A DNA stretch of 64,000 nucleotides from Kribbella flavida DSM 17836 (GCF_000024345.1 NC_013729.1:4030001-4094000); one strand, 5' to 3'. Numbered from the stretch's first letter, positions 1-8,171 are shown. Program-made: numbers and translations. Notes: generated by a model from the letters alone, not told the origin.

Positions 1-28
1 CGCCGCCGGTGATGAGCATCCGTCGCAT
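1..28 (-). CDS. 5' end of a Rossmann-fold (epimerase/SDR-like) gene, cut by the window edge
   Basis: Reading leftwards from ATG at 28 gives MRRMLITGG before the sequence ends. A Met-rich start followed by LITGG is the usual opening of the NAD(P)-binding Rossmann fold in nucleotide-sugar epimerases and SDR enzymes. A TATCCT -10 element lies exactly 6 nt before the ATG, which supports this start and suggests a leaderless transcript. A second in-frame ATG lies 9 nt in. Only nine codons are visible, so the family is a guess from the motif; the divergent neighbour is the DUF402 gene. Confidence 0.45.
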
Positions 29-34
29 CGGCAC

Positions 35-40
35 AGGATA
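35..40 (-). promoter_or_regulatory. -10 element TATCCT of a leaderless promoter
   Basis: TATCCT fits the actinobacterial TANNNT -10 consensus and ends 6 nt before the ATG at 28. Transcription would start at or next to the start codon. Confidence 0.5.
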
Positions 41-69
41 GCGAGCGCGGAGGTGACCGCCCGCGCCGG

Positions 70-75
70 TACGGT
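70..75 (+). promoter_or_regulatory. -10 element TACGGT of a leaderless promoter
   Basis: TACGGT fits TANNNT and is followed by exactly 6 nt and the ATG of the DUF402 gene at 82. No Shine-Dalgarno sequence lies in that gap, which agrees with a leaderless mRNA. Confidence 0.5.
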
Positions 76-81
76 GACGGC

Positions 82-576
82 ATGCGCGAGGTGCGGGTTG
101 TGTATCGCAAGTACGACGGCAGGCTCCACTGGCACCAGTGGATGCGCTACCTGGGAGAAGACCAGTACGGCGTGTGGTTGGGTGCGCCGGCCGGTGCGGT
201 CGCGCAACGCGGCGACGAGCCGGAGATCACCATGGCCGCGGCCTGCGCCCAGCTGTTCCCGCGGGACCGGTGGTTCACCGCGAGCTTCAACGACGCCCCG
301 CAGAAGACGCTGATCTACTGCGACGTGACCACGCCGGTCACCTTCGGCGAGAACGAGTTCACGATGGTCGACCTCGACCTGGACGTGGTGAAGCGCCGGG
401 ACGGCAGCTTCTACGTGGACGACGAGGACGAGTTCGCCGAGCACCAGGTGAAGTACGCCTACCCACCCGACGTGATCCGGGCCGCCCAGGCGTCCTGCGA
501 CTGGCTGGCGACCGCCGTGCTGACCGAGGAGCCCTTCCTCACCGTCTACAAGTCCTACCTCGACCAGGCCCGCTGA
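82..576 (+). CDS. DUF402 (FomD-like) protein
   Basis: A 164-residue soluble protein of the DUF402 family, whose known member FomD is a metal-dependent nucleotide hydrolase. The diagnostic core lies at about residues 78-115: YCDVTTPV, then EFTMVDLDLDVV and DGSFYVDDEDEF, with the aspartates expected to hold metal. An aromatic N-terminal part (YRKYDGRLHWHQWMRYL) precedes it. Length is normal for the family. The start at 82 is set by a TANNNT element 6 nt upstream. The gene is convergent with the hydrolase, six bases away. The substrate cannot be read from sequence; family membership is fairly certain. Confidence 0.8.
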   Translation: MREVRVVYRKYDGRLHWHQWMRYLGEDQYGVWLGAPAGAVAQRGDEPEITMAAACAQLFPRDRWFTASFNDAPQKTLIYCDVTTPVTFGENEFTMVDLDLDVVKRRDGSFYVDDEDEFAEHQVKYAYPPDVIRAAQASCDWLATAVLTEEPFLTVYKSYLDQAR

Positions 577-582
577 CCCGCC

Positions 583-2103
583 TCACCGGACCCGGTGCAC
601 CGACACCGTGGTGCCGTCCAGCCGGAGGGCGCTGGGGAGACGGCCGTTCTGGCCGGCGTACATGTCGGCGGCCGGCGCGACGGTGAGGAACAGCGACTTC
701 CCGGCCGGGACGTCGACGGCGATGCCGGGCAGGTCCAGCGTGCGGCGGGCGTGCTTCACGACCTTCGGCTCGCGCAGCGGCAAGGTGTTGTTCTGCACGA
801 TCTTCGCGTCGAGCGGCGTCGTGCCCACGCTGAGCGCGAAGTAGGCGGCCGCGTCCGGCAGCAGCGTGCTCACCCTCGCCGACAACCGCGGTACGCCGGC
901 CACGCTGATCGGCCCCTTCGCCAGCTTCACCGTGACCGGCAGACCGACGTTGGCGCTGCTGGTCACCGTGCCGGCCCTGAACCGCTGGTTCGGCGTGAGG
1001 TCACGCTCGGTCTCGCACCGGCCGTCGGCGGTGGCGAGGTGGTAGCGGCCGAAGCCGGTCAGGCCGGTGTCCGTGCGCTTGAGGTTGAGCGCCAGGAAAC
1101 GCTGGGCGAGCGCGGCGAAGTTCGGGCTGCCGAGAGCGGTCGAGCACGGATCGCCCGGCGTGACGAAGCCGGGCGGAAGAACGCTCGGCAGGGTGTGGCC
1201 GCCGTTGTAACCGACCAGCATCGACCGGCTGCGCGCCCGCGGCGTGAGCGCCCGGTCGAAGTTCGCCAGGCCCTGGTTGAGGTTGAACAGGTTGTCCGAC
1301 AGGCCTTGGCCGATCAGCACCGGGATGTCGAGCCTGCGGCCGTTGCGCACGTGCCAGGCCGGGCCGTTCTTGGCGAAGAACGCGTCCAGGTCCCGGCCGG
1401 CCTGCCCGGTCGGCCAGACCCCGGTGGTCACCAGCGAGACGAACGCGGCCCCCACCGACGGCGGCAGGTTCCTCCCACCGCCGGCGAAGAGGATCGCCAG
1501 CCACAAGGTGCGCGCCGACTCGTCCGGCGCGAGGCTCTGCTTGAGGTCCCACCAGGTCACCTCCGGCACCAGCGCGTCGAACCTGGTCCGGCCACGGTCG
1601 CGCAGTTCGGTGAACGCGCCCGCGAACTGGTACCCGCCGCCGTACGAGCCGCCGATCGCGCCGAGCAGCGGGTCGCCGGGCCGCTGCCGGGTCACCCAGT
1701 CCAGCCCGGCGACCAGGTCGACCAGCCGGATCACGTCGCGGCCTTCCAGGTCCGGGTTCATCACGTGCGCGACGCCGGTGCTCTCGCCGAAGCTGCGCTG
1801 GTCGAAGCTGAGCACGCCGTACCCGGCGTCGAGGTACGACGCGAACGCGGCCGGGTCCTTCGTCCGGCTGCCGCCCCACCCGTGGCTGTGCAGGACCAGC
1901 GGCACGGTACTGCGCCCCGAAGCGCCGGCAGGCTTGAAGAGCGAGTAGCAGATCCGCACCGGCGTCGTACTGCCCGGCTCCGGAACGCTCTCGACGCAAC
2001 CGTGGGTGGTGACGTGCTCGGCGGCGCCGGCGACCGAGGCGGGCAGCCCGAAGGCGAGCAGCGCCAGGACCGATCCGACGGCGAGAGTCCTCAAGCGGCG
2101 CAC
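583..2103 (-). CDS. secreted alpha/beta hydrolase (CocE/NonD, S15-like)
   Basis: A 506-residue exported serine hydrolase. Residues 1-27 form a signal peptide (hydrophobic core LAVGSVLALLAFGLPASV, cleavage after VAGA). The catalytic triad is readable: Ser153 in GGSYGG, Asp270 in GLSDNLF and His303 in GGHTLPS. HSHGWGG near residue 75 supplies the oxyanion loop. The C-terminal ~150 residues look like the beta-sandwich of X-Pro dipeptidyl peptidase/CocE enzymes. The GTG start at 2103 has AGGAG six bases upstream; the open frame runs much further upstream but without features. The natural substrate, ester or prolyl peptide, is unknown. Confidence 0.85.
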   Translation of the reverse strand: MRRLRTLAVGSVLALLAFGLPASVAGAAEHVTTHGCVESVPEPGSTTPVRICYSLFKPAGASGRSTVPLVLHSHGWGGSRTKDPAAFASYLDAGYGVLSFDQRSFGESTGVAHVMNPDLEGRDVIRLVDLVAGLDWVTRQRPGDPLLGAIGGSYGGGYQFAGAFTELRDRGRTRFDALVPEVTWWDLKQSLAPDESARTLWLAILFAGGGRNLPPSVGAAFVSLVTTGVWPTGQAGRDLDAFFAKNGPAWHVRNGRRLDIPVLIGQGLSDNLFNLNQGLANFDRALTPRARSRSMLVGYNGGHTLPSVLPPGFVTPGDPCSTALGSPNFAALAQRFLALNLKRTDTGLTGFGRYHLATADGRCETERDLTPNQRFRAGTVTSSANVGLPVTVKLAKGPISVAGVPRLSARVSTLLPDAAAYFALSVGTTPLDAKIVQNNTLPLREPKVVKHARRTLDLPGIAVDVPAGKSLFLTVAPAADMYAGQNGRLPSALRLDGTTVSVHRVR

Positions 2104-2171
2104 GGCGACTCCTAGTACTGAGGCGGATTCAGTGCGGTCACCGTAGACGACACCACCGACAGGCGGAACAC

Positions 2172-2483
2172 CTAACGGAACATCACCGACCCGTACGCCG
2201 TGGAGTTGACGCCGCTCATCCCCGGGGCGAGCTGGACGACCTGGGGTCCACCGCACGAGGAACCGGTGGAGACGTACGCCGTGGTGTCGGTCCGGTTGGC
2301 GACGGTGTGCCAGCTGCTCGAGCTGCCGAACAGCCGGTAGCAGGTACCGTCGACCGGGTTCGTGATGACTTGCTGGTCGTAGCTGAACGTGCCCTGGGCC
2401 GCCGATGCCGCCGGAGCGGTGGTGAGCCCCAGCAGCGTCGCTCCCAGTGCCACGCCGACCGCTGCTGTCCTCGGATGCCTCAT
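2172..2483 (-). CDS. small secreted protein of unknown function
   Basis: A 103-residue protein with a clear signal peptide (residues 1-28, ending APAASA) and a mature chain of about 75 residues rich in Ser, Thr, Gly and Val. Two cysteines, in GTCYRLF and SSCGG, could form one disulfide. The start at 2483 is preceded by AGGAGG at good spacing; the frame extends 30 codons upstream but without a ribosome site. It sits 68 bp upstream of the secreted hydrolase on the same strand and may be co-transcribed. I do not recognise the family. Confidence 0.7.
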   Translation of the reverse strand: MRHPRTAAVGVALGATLLGLTTAPAASAAQGTFSYDQQVITNPVDGTCYRLFGSSSSWHTVANRTDTTAYVSTGSSCGGPQVVQLAPGMSGVNSTAYGSVMFR

Positions 2484-2622
2484 CTGCCGTCCTCCTGGTG
2501 GTGGCTGTTCGAGCGGCGACCGTAACCGGACGATCACGGCACGGCGGAGGACTTGCACCAGGGTCGAAACCATTGCCTACGTCGGCGCCGGTGGCGCTGG
2601 GAGCGCCTGCGACACTGTGCGC

Positions 2623-4530
2623 GTGGAAATCGCGATCGAGATCGTCGCCCTGGTCGCCGTGGTGGCCGCCGGCGCCGCGCTGGCCCGGCGGATCGGGGTG
2701 TCGGCTCCCTTGCTGCTGGTGGTGATCGGCGTCGCGGCGTCGTACCTGCCGTTCGTCCCGCGGGTGGAACTGTCGCACGAGGTGGTGCTGGTCGGCTTCC
2801 TGCCGCCGCTGCTGTACTCCGCGGCGATCAGGACCAGCCTGGTGGACTTCTCCCAGCACCGCCGGTCGATCGGCACCCTGTCCGTCGGCCTGATCGTGTT
2901 CACCGCGGCCGGCGTCGGCCTGGTCGCGTACTGGCTGCTCGGTGGACCCGCCGAGGCCGACGGCCAGGAGCGGCTGCCGCTGTGGGCCGCGTTCGCGCTC
3001 GGCGCGGTGGTCGCGCCGCCGGACGCCGTCGCCGCGACCGCGATCGCCCGCAAGGTCGGTCTGCCCCGCCGGATCGTGACGATCCTCGAGGGCGAGAGCC
3101 TGCTCAACGACGCGACCGCGCTGGTCTGCCTGCGGACCGCGATCGGCGCGGCCCTGATCACGCCGACGTTCCTGCACGTCAGCATGGACTTCCTCCGGGC
3201 CGCCGGCGGCGGCCTCCTGGTCGGCCTGGTGGTCGCGTTCGTGCTGGCCAAGATCCGCGCCCGGTTCACCGACCCGGTGCTCGACACCACGCTGAGCCTG
3301 ACCGCGCCGTTCATCGCCTACGTCGCCGCGGAGAACCACTACGTGCACGCCTCGGGCGTGCTGGCCGTGGTCGTCACCGGCCTGCTGCTCGGGCACAAGG
3401 CGCCGGTGATCCAGTCCGCCGCCTCGCGGATCTCGGAGCGGACCAACTGGCGCACCTTCCAGTTCCTGCTCGAGAACACCGTCTTCCTGCTGATCGGCCT
3501 GCAGACCCGGTGGATCCTGGACGACCTGTCCCGCAGCCCGCTCTCGACCGGCACGATCGCGCTCGCCACCGTCGGCGTCTTCCTGACGGTCGTGCTGCTG
3601 CGGCCGATCTGGGTGTTCCCGGTCACCCTGCTGTCCCGCCGGACGCTGGGCAGGTCCCGTCCCGGTCCGGTGTCCTGGCAGGGGCTGACCGTACTGTCCT
3701 GGGCCGGCATGCGCGGCGTGGTGACACTGGCCGCGGTGTTCGTGCTGCCGCAGGACACGCCGCACCGCGAGGTGCTGGTCTTCATCGCGCTCGCCGTCAC
3801 CGCCGGCACGCTGCTGCTCCAGGGGTCGACGCTGCCGTGGCTCGTCCGCCGGATGCAGCTGCCCGGGCCCGACCCGGCCGAGGACGCGCTGCAGGAGGCC
3901 GCCGTCCTCCAGGGCGCGCACCGCGCCGGCGAGGAGGAACTGGCCCGGCTCGTCACCGACAAGGACCCCGTCGAGGTGGTCGACCTGCTCCGGCAACGCG
4001 GCGAGGCCCGCGCGCTGGCCGCCTGGGAGCGACTCGGCCGGCCGGAAACGGAGTACGAAACCCCGAGCGAGGCCTATCGTCGACTCCGGATGGCGATGCT
4101 GAAGGCCGAGCGTTCGCACATCCTGAAGGTCCGCGACGAGGGCCTCGTCGCGGACGAGGTCCTGCAACGGGCCCAGATCGCACTCGACATCGAGGAGTCC
4201 ATCTTGGATCGCTCAGCATCCGACGACGTCGGCGGACAGTCCGACGACCTGCGCGGACCGGCGCCGGCCGGCGGTCCGTGCCGGCACCTGGCCGACGCCC
4301 CGCTGGTGCGGACGCCGAACACGCCCGACGGGTGCGAGGAGTGCCTGGCCGACGGCAGCAGCTGGGTGCACCTGCGGATGTGCCTGGACTGCGGCCACGT
4401 CGGCTGCTGCGACTCCTCGCCGAACCGGCACGCCAGCAAGCACTTCGCCGGCAGCGAGCACCCGGTGATGCGCAGCTTCGAGCCCGGTGAGAACTGGCGC
4501 TGGTGCTTCGTGGACGAAACCCTCGGCTGA
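2623..4530 (+). CDS. CPA1 Na+/H+ antiporter with C-terminal UBP zinc finger
   Basis: A 635-residue membrane exchanger expected to swap cytoplasmic Na+ (or K+) for protons. Residues 1 to about 420 hold the multi-helix transport domain, with the CPA1/NhaP signature EGESLLNDATALV in the middle and WAGMRGVVTLA near the end. A charged helical cytoplasmic segment follows. The last ~85 residues are a UBP-type zinc finger: CRHL, CEEC, CLDCGHVGCC and the histidines of RHASKHF. The GTG start at 2623 lies 6 nt after GACACT, a near-match to the leaderless -10 element. The stop overlaps the HIT start by one base. Confidence 0.88.
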   Translation: MEIAIEIVALVAVVAAGAALARRIGVSAPLLLVVIGVAASYLPFVPRVELSHEVVLVGFLPPLLYSAAIRTSLVDFSQHRRSIGTLSVGLIVFTAAGVGLVAYWLLGGPAEADGQERLPLWAAFALGAVVAPPDAVAATAIARKVGLPRRIVTILEGESLLNDATALVCLRTAIGAALITPTFLHVSMDFLRAAGGGLLVGLVVAFVLAKIRARFTDPVLDTTLSLTAPFIAYVAAENHYVHASGVLAVVVTGLLLGHKAPVIQSAASRISERTNWRTFQFLLENTVFLLIGLQTRWILDDLSRSPLSTGTIALATVGVFLTVVLLRPIWVFPVTLLSRRTLGRSRPGPVSWQGLTVLSWAGMRGVVTLAAVFVLPQDTPHREVLVFIALAVTAGTLLLQGSTLPWLVRRMQLPGPDPAEDALQEAAVLQGAHRAGEEELARLVTDKDPVEVVDLLRQRGEARALAAWERLGRPETEYETPSEAYRRLRMAMLKAERSHILKVRDEGLVADEVLQRAQIALDIEESILDRSASDDVGGQSDDLRGPAPAGGPCRHLADAPLVRTPNTPDGCEECLADGSSWVHLRMCLDCGHVGCCDSSPNRHASKHFAGSEHPVMRSFEPGENWRWCFVDETLG

Positions 4531-4946
4531 TGGCCGACTGCCTTTTCTGCTCGATCGTCGCCGGCTCCACGCCGGCCTACCTCGTGCTGGACACGCCCGA
4601 GGTTGTCGGCTTCCTGGACATCCGGCCGGTGTTCAAGGGGCACACGCTGATCGTGCCCCGCGAGCACGTCGCGACGATGGTCGAGCTGCCCGACGAGCTC
4701 ACCGTGCCGCTGTTCGGCACGGCCCGGTCGGTCGCGGCCGCCGTCCGGACGGCGTACGGGGCGCAGGGGTCGTTCGTGGCGGTGAACAACGTGGTCTCGC
4801 AGTCGGTGCCGCACCTGCACGTGCACGTGGTGCCGCGGACCAAGGGCGACGGGTTGCGCGGGTTCTTCTGGCCGCGGACCAAGTACGCCGACGACGCCGA
4901 AGCCGCGGAGTACGCCGGCAAGCTGCGGGACGTGCTGGCGGGCTAG
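4530..4946 (+). CDS. HIT-family nucleotide hydrolase/transferase
   Basis: A 138-residue soluble protein of the histidine-triad superfamily, which acts on the alpha-phosphate of nucleotides or dinucleotides. The triad HLHVHVVPR lies near residue 97 and FCSIVAGSTPA is the usual N-terminal motif. The ATG at 4530 overlaps the upstream TGA (TGATG), so translation is probably coupled to the antiporter; an earlier in-frame ATG at 4503 lies inside that gene and is less likely. The precise substrate is not predictable. A T8 run follows the stop. Confidence 0.88.
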   Translation: MADCLFCSIVAGSTPAYLVLDTPEVVGFLDIRPVFKGHTLIVPREHVATMVELPDELTVPLFGTARSVAAAVRTAYGAQGSFVAVNNVVSQSVPHLHVHVVPRTKGDGLRGFFWPRTKYADDAEAAEYAGKLRDVLAG

Positions 4947-4949
4947 AAG

Positions 4950-4957
4950 TTTTTTTT
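4950..4957 (+). terminator. T8 tract after the HIT gene
   Basis: Eight consecutive T residues directly follow the HIT stop, which is remarkable in DNA this GC-rich. It resembles the U-tract of an intrinsic terminator, although I see no strong stem immediately before it. Confidence 0.35.
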
Positions 4958-4966
4958 CGGGCGTGC

Positions 4967-4995
4967 TGTCCATCCCGGTCCCCGCCGTTCGTGGT
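4967..4995 (+). promoter_or_regulatory. ECF-type promoter of the YCII/ECF42 operon
   Basis: TGTCCATCC (4967-4975), ten bases, then CGTTCGTGGT (4986-4995). The same two blocks with the same ten-base gap occur at 6733-6761 before the next gene of the module. This argues for one sigma factor, probably the one encoded here, driving both units. Confidence 0.7.
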
Positions 4996-5044
4996 ACTGC
5001 TGTGCCCGGCGCCGAGCCCGGGCGACGAACGGAGGAGATGCACT

Positions 5045-5392
5045 GTGAAGTACCTGCTGCTGATCAACGCGGGCGCGACCACCGCTGAGGGTGGTGCGGA
5101 GGGCTGCACGCCGGCCGACTGGATGGAGTACGACAAGGCCGTCCGGGACGCCGGGATCCTGGTGTCCGGTGAGTCGCTGGCCGACCTGGTCACCGCGACC
5201 GTCGTCACCGTCGCTCCGGACGGCCGGCGGACGGTGACCGACGGGCCGTACGCGGAGACCCGCGAGGTGCTGGGCGGCTTCTACGTGATCGACGTGCCCG
5301 ATCTCGACGTCGCCCTCGACTGGGCCGCCCGCTGCCCCGGCGCCCGGGGCGGCGGCAACATCGTCGTCCGTCCGGTCGCCGACTTCGGCTGA
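5045..5392 (+). CDS. YCII/DGPF-domain protein
   Basis: A 115-residue protein of the YCII-related (DGPF) family; the family motif is visible as TDGPYAETREVLGGFYVIDV near residue 65. Proteins of this type are encoded beside ECF42 sigma factors throughout actinobacteria and may be the effector or sensor of that system; their biochemical role is not settled. The GTG start at 5045 has GGAGG upstream. The stop codon shares one base with the ATG of the sigma factor, so the two are translationally coupled. A shared ECF promoter lies 50 bp upstream. Confidence 0.85.
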   Translation: MKYLLLINAGATTAEGGAEGCTPADWMEYDKAVRDAGILVSGESLADLVTATVVTVAPDGRRTVTDGPYAETREVLGGFYVIDVPDLDVALDWAARCPGARGGGNIVVRPVADFG

Positions 5393-6708
5393 TGCCGACC
5401 GGCACACCCCCGCCACGTCCACCCGTCGGCGGGGGTGCGGCCGGCGCCGCCGACGTGTCGACAGAGTCGGCGGGCATGGTCGAGCGGGTGTTCCGGGAGG
5501 AGCGGGGGCGGTTGCTGGCCGCGCTGGCCCGGCGCTTCGGCGACCTGGACCTGGCCGAGGAGGTGACCTCGGAGGCGATCGAGATCGCGCTGAACCGGTG
5601 GCCGGTGGACGGCGTGCCGCCGAAACCGGGCGCCTGGTTGATGACCACGGCCCGGCGCAAGGCGGTCGACCGGCTCCGGCGGGACAAGTCGTACGCCGCC
5701 CGGCTCGCCGTCCTGCAGGTGGAGGCGGACCGGGCCGGGCCCGCGCCGGCGGCCGACGCCGACGGTGAGCTGCCCGACGACCGGCTCCAGCTGTTCTTCA
5801 CCTGCGCCCATCCCGCGCTGCCGGCCGAGGACCGGGTCGCGCTGACCTTGCGGTGCCTGGCCGGGCTGACCACGCCCGAGGTGGCGCGGGCGTTCCTGGT
5901 GCCGACCCCGACGATGGCCAAGCGGATCGTCCGGGCGAAGCAGAAGATCCGGGAGGCGCGGATCCCGTTCCGCGTGCCGGCCGCCGACGAGCTGGCCGAG
6001 CGGCTGCCGGGCGTCCTGCAGGTGACGTACTCGATCTTCACCGAGGGCTACGCCGCCAGCTCCGGTGCCGACCTGCAGCGCGTCGACCTGGCCGAGGAGG
6101 CCATTCGGCTGGCCCGCATCCTGCGCCGGCTGATGCCGTCGGACCGGGAGGTCGCCGGCCTGCTCGCGCTGATGCTGCTCATCCACGCCCGGCGCGACGC
6201 GCGGACCGGCCCCGGCGGCGAACTGGTGCTGCTCGACGAGCAGGACCGCGGCCGCTGGGACCGGACGATGATCGAGGAGGGCCGGTCCCTGGTGGTCGCC
6301 GCGGTCACCGGCGGCCCGGCCGGCCCGTACGGCGTGCAGGCGGCGATCGCCGCGCTGCACGACGAGGCCGCGACCGTGGAAACCACCGACTGGCCGCAGA
6401 TCGTCGCCCTGTACGACGTACTGCTGGCGCTCACCCCGTCCCCGGTCGTCGCGCTGAACCGCGCCGCCGCGATCGCGATGCGCGACGGGCCGCAGGCCGG
6501 GCTCGACCTGATCGACGAGCTGGCCGGTGAACCACTGCTGCGCGGCTACCACCCGTACCTGGTCGCGCGGGCCGACCTGCTCGACCGGTTGGGCCGCCGC
6601 GCCGACGCCGCCGCGGCGTACCGGGAAGCGCTGGCGACCGCCGGTACGACCCCGGAACGCCGCCATCTCGAGCGCCGGCTCGCGGCGGTCGAGTCGGCCG
6701 GCAGCTGA
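5392..6708 (+). CDS. ECF42-type RNA polymerase sigma factor
   Basis: A 438-residue sigma factor. Region 2 lies at about residues 25-95 (ERVFREERGRLLAALARRFG to TTARRKAVDRLRRD). Region 4 lies near 140-185 (EDRVALTLRCLAGLTTPEVA, then TMAKRIVRAKQKIREA). The remaining ~240 residues form an all-helical, TPR-like C-terminal extension that is diagnostic of ECF42. This group lacks a classical anti-sigma factor and is thought to be controlled through that extension. It overlaps the YCII gene by one base, and its likely promoter sequence precedes both this operon and the next gene. Confidence 0.9.
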   Translation: MPTGTPPPRPPVGGGAAGAADVSTESAGMVERVFREERGRLLAALARRFGDLDLAEEVTSEAIEIALNRWPVDGVPPKPGAWLMTTARRKAVDRLRRDKSYAARLAVLQVEADRAGPAPAADADGELPDDRLQLFFTCAHPALPAEDRVALTLRCLAGLTTPEVARAFLVPTPTMAKRIVRAKQKIREARIPFRVPAADELAERLPGVLQVTYSIFTEGYAASSGADLQRVDLAEEAIRLARILRRLMPSDREVAGLLALMLLIHARRDARTGPGGELVLLDEQDRGRWDRTMIEEGRSLVVAAVTGGPAGPYGVQAAIAALHDEAATVETTDWPQIVALYDVLLALTPSPVVALNRAAAIAMRDGPQAGLDLIDELAGEPLLRGYHPYLVARADLLDRLGRRADAAAAYREALATAGTTPERRHLERRLAAVESAGS

Positions 6709-6732
6709 CCCGGAGAACAATTCCAGCGCGGC

Positions 6733-6761
6733 TGTCCATCCGGCTGCTTCCCGTTCGTGGT
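6733..6761 (+). promoter_or_regulatory. second copy of the ECF42-type promoter
   Basis: TGTCCATCC (6733-6741), ten bases, CGTTCGTGGT (6752-6761): identical blocks and identical spacing to 4967-4995. It lies 32 bp before the ATG of the maleylpyruvate-isomerase-family gene, placing that gene in the same regulon. Confidence 0.7.
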
Positions 6762-6793
6762 GATGGGGAAGCCACCCACGAAAGGAACCCATC

Positions 6794-7426
6794 ATGGACG
6801 ACCGCGCGATCCTTGCTCTCACCACCGCTGAGCGGCTCAGCCTCGCGGACCTCTTCGAGAGCCTCACCCCGGCGCAGTGGCGGGCCGACTCGCTGTGTGC
6901 CGGGTGGACCGTGCACGACGTCGCCGCCCACATGACGCTGTCGACGCGAACCACTTTCCGGATGGTCGTCAAGGAGGCGATCCGCGCCCGCGGCAGCTTC
7001 GACCGGATGGAGTTCACCCTGGCGACCGAGCGCGCCGCCCGCTACTCCCCCGCCGAGCTGGTCGCCCAGCTCCGCGAGACGGCCGCCTCACCGCACCGAA
7101 CCCTCGGCGCCGGCATCGTCGACCCGCTGCTGGACGCGCTGGTCCACGGCCAGGACGTCGCCCGGCCGCTGGGCATCCCGCGGCCGATGCCGGCCGAGGC
7201 GGCGGTGATCGCGCTGGAGCACGTGATCGGCAGCAAGTTCTACGGCGCGCACAAGCGTCTGCGCGACACGCGGCTGATCGCGACCGACCACCCGTGGTCC
7301 GCGGGTTCCGGCTCCCGCGAGCTGCACGGTTCCCTCGCCGATCTGATGCTGACCGCGACCGGACGCCCGGCCGGGCTGGCGGGATTGTCCGGCTCGGCGG
7401 TGGAGCAGGTCGCTGCCGCCCTCTGA
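6794..7426 (+). CDS. maleylpyruvate isomerase-family, mycothiol-dependent-type protein
   Basis: A 210-residue protein of the DinB/MDMPI superfamily, helical bundles that often bind a metal and use mycothiol as cofactor. The N-terminal part (LADLFESLTPAQWRADSLCAGWTVHDVAAHM) is the family signature, with His in VAAHM a probable metal ligand; DALVHGQDVARPLG at about 115-128 supplies another. AAAGGA lies before the ATG. It has its own copy of the ECF42 promoter, so it is probably co-induced with the YCII protein. The reaction is not known. MshC, needed to make mycothiol, is encoded at 60.4 kb. Confidence 0.82.
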   Translation: MDDRAILALTTAERLSLADLFESLTPAQWRADSLCAGWTVHDVAAHMTLSTRTTFRMVVKEAIRARGSFDRMEFTLATERAARYSPAELVAQLRETAASPHRTLGAGIVDPLLDALVHGQDVARPLGIPRPMPAEAAVIALEHVIGSKFYGAHKRLRDTRLIATDHPWSAGSGSRELHGSLADLMLTATGRPAGLAGLSGSAVEQVAAAL

Positions 7427-7549
7427 ACCCTGCGGTCGGCGAGCCCGATGCCCGGGTCGTCGGTGAGGGACGCCGGGCGCAGCTTCCGCGGCGATCAACC
7501 ACCGGTGTCCCTGCGGGCGGCGGGCATCGGTCATCGTCGCCGGAAGCGT

Positions 7550-8110
7550 TCAGTGCAGCGGGCGGTCCAACCGGGTGGACAGCTTCTCCAGGGCGCGGTC
7601 GACCGCGGCGCGCACGGCCTGGTCGGGGTCCTGGCGGAGCGGCTCGATCGCCTCGGCGTGCTCGTACTCCCCCGCCACCCCGACCGCCCGGACGGCGGCC
7701 GCCCGCACCCGGGGCAACTCGTGCTCGAGCATCGGCAGCAGCGCGTCGACCAGCTGGCCGAGCTCGCGGTGCGCGGTGATCCGGGCGACGTGCTCGCGGA
7801 CCCGCCAGGCCGGATCGGATGCGGCGCCCCGCAGTACGTCGACCGCGTCGTCGCGCCAGGCGTAGAGCAGGGCGCGCGCGGCCCAGACCCGGACCCAGTA
7901 GAAGTTCACCGGATCGACCGGCGTCGACCAGCCGCCCGGATTTTCGCTGCCGGTGATCGCGACCAGCTTCGGCAGGTCCGCGCCGTACGCGTCCTCGCCG
8001 GAGATCTCGCCGCTCAGCAGGGCGAGGCACCAGTCGACCACCGTGTCCTCGCCGTACCGGGCGCAGGCGGCGCGGACGATCTCGCGCGGAGCTTCCCGAT
8101 GACCGGCCAC
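7550..8110 (-). CDS. HEAT-repeat protein
   Basis: A 186-residue soluble protein. The second half (about residues 85-180) holds two or three HEAT-type helical pairs: WRVREHVARITAHRELGQLV, then LPRVRAAAVRAVGVAG and DQAVRAAVDRALEKL. The N-terminal half, with WVRVWAARALLYAW, looks like another helical unit. HEAT arrays are protein-interaction scaffolds, and no catalytic residue is visible. It is convergent with the maleylpyruvate-isomerase gene and divergent from the metzincin gene. No specific function can be given. Confidence 0.72.
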   Translation of the reverse strand: MAGHREAPREIVRAACARYGEDTVVDWCLALLSGEISGEDAYGADLPKLVAITGSENPGGWSTPVDPVNFYWVRVWAARALLYAWRDDAVDVLRGAASDPAWRVREHVARITAHRELGQLVDALLPMLEHELPRVRAAAVRAVGVAGEYEHAEAIEPLRQDPDQAVRAAVDRALEKLSTRLDRPLH

Positions 8111-8147
8111 AGCTCAGTACAGCGCGTCGTTGCGACAGTTTTCGACG

Positions 8148-8171
8148 ACCGGCAGAAACCGAACTGCCGGT
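8148..8171. promoter_or_regulatory. 8-bp inverted repeat upstream of the metzincin gene
   Basis: ACCGGCAG (8148-8155) and CTGCCGGT (8164-8171) are perfect inverted repeats separated by 8 bp, about 90 bp before the GTG at 8260. It could be an operator or a hairpin in a 5' leader. Confidence 0.4.

Noticed and set aside
583..4167. A 1,194-codon open frame on the minus strand spanning the hydrolase, the small secreted protein and the antiporter
   Set aside because: Only its last 506 codons match a protein family. The rest is Arg/Gly/Gln/Asp-rich antisense of well-supported genes, an effect of high GC.
7445..7530. Inverted repeat CCGATGCCCG / CGGGCATCGG as a terminator between convergent genes
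   Set aside because: The arms are perfect but 66 bp apart, too far for an efficient terminator hairpin.
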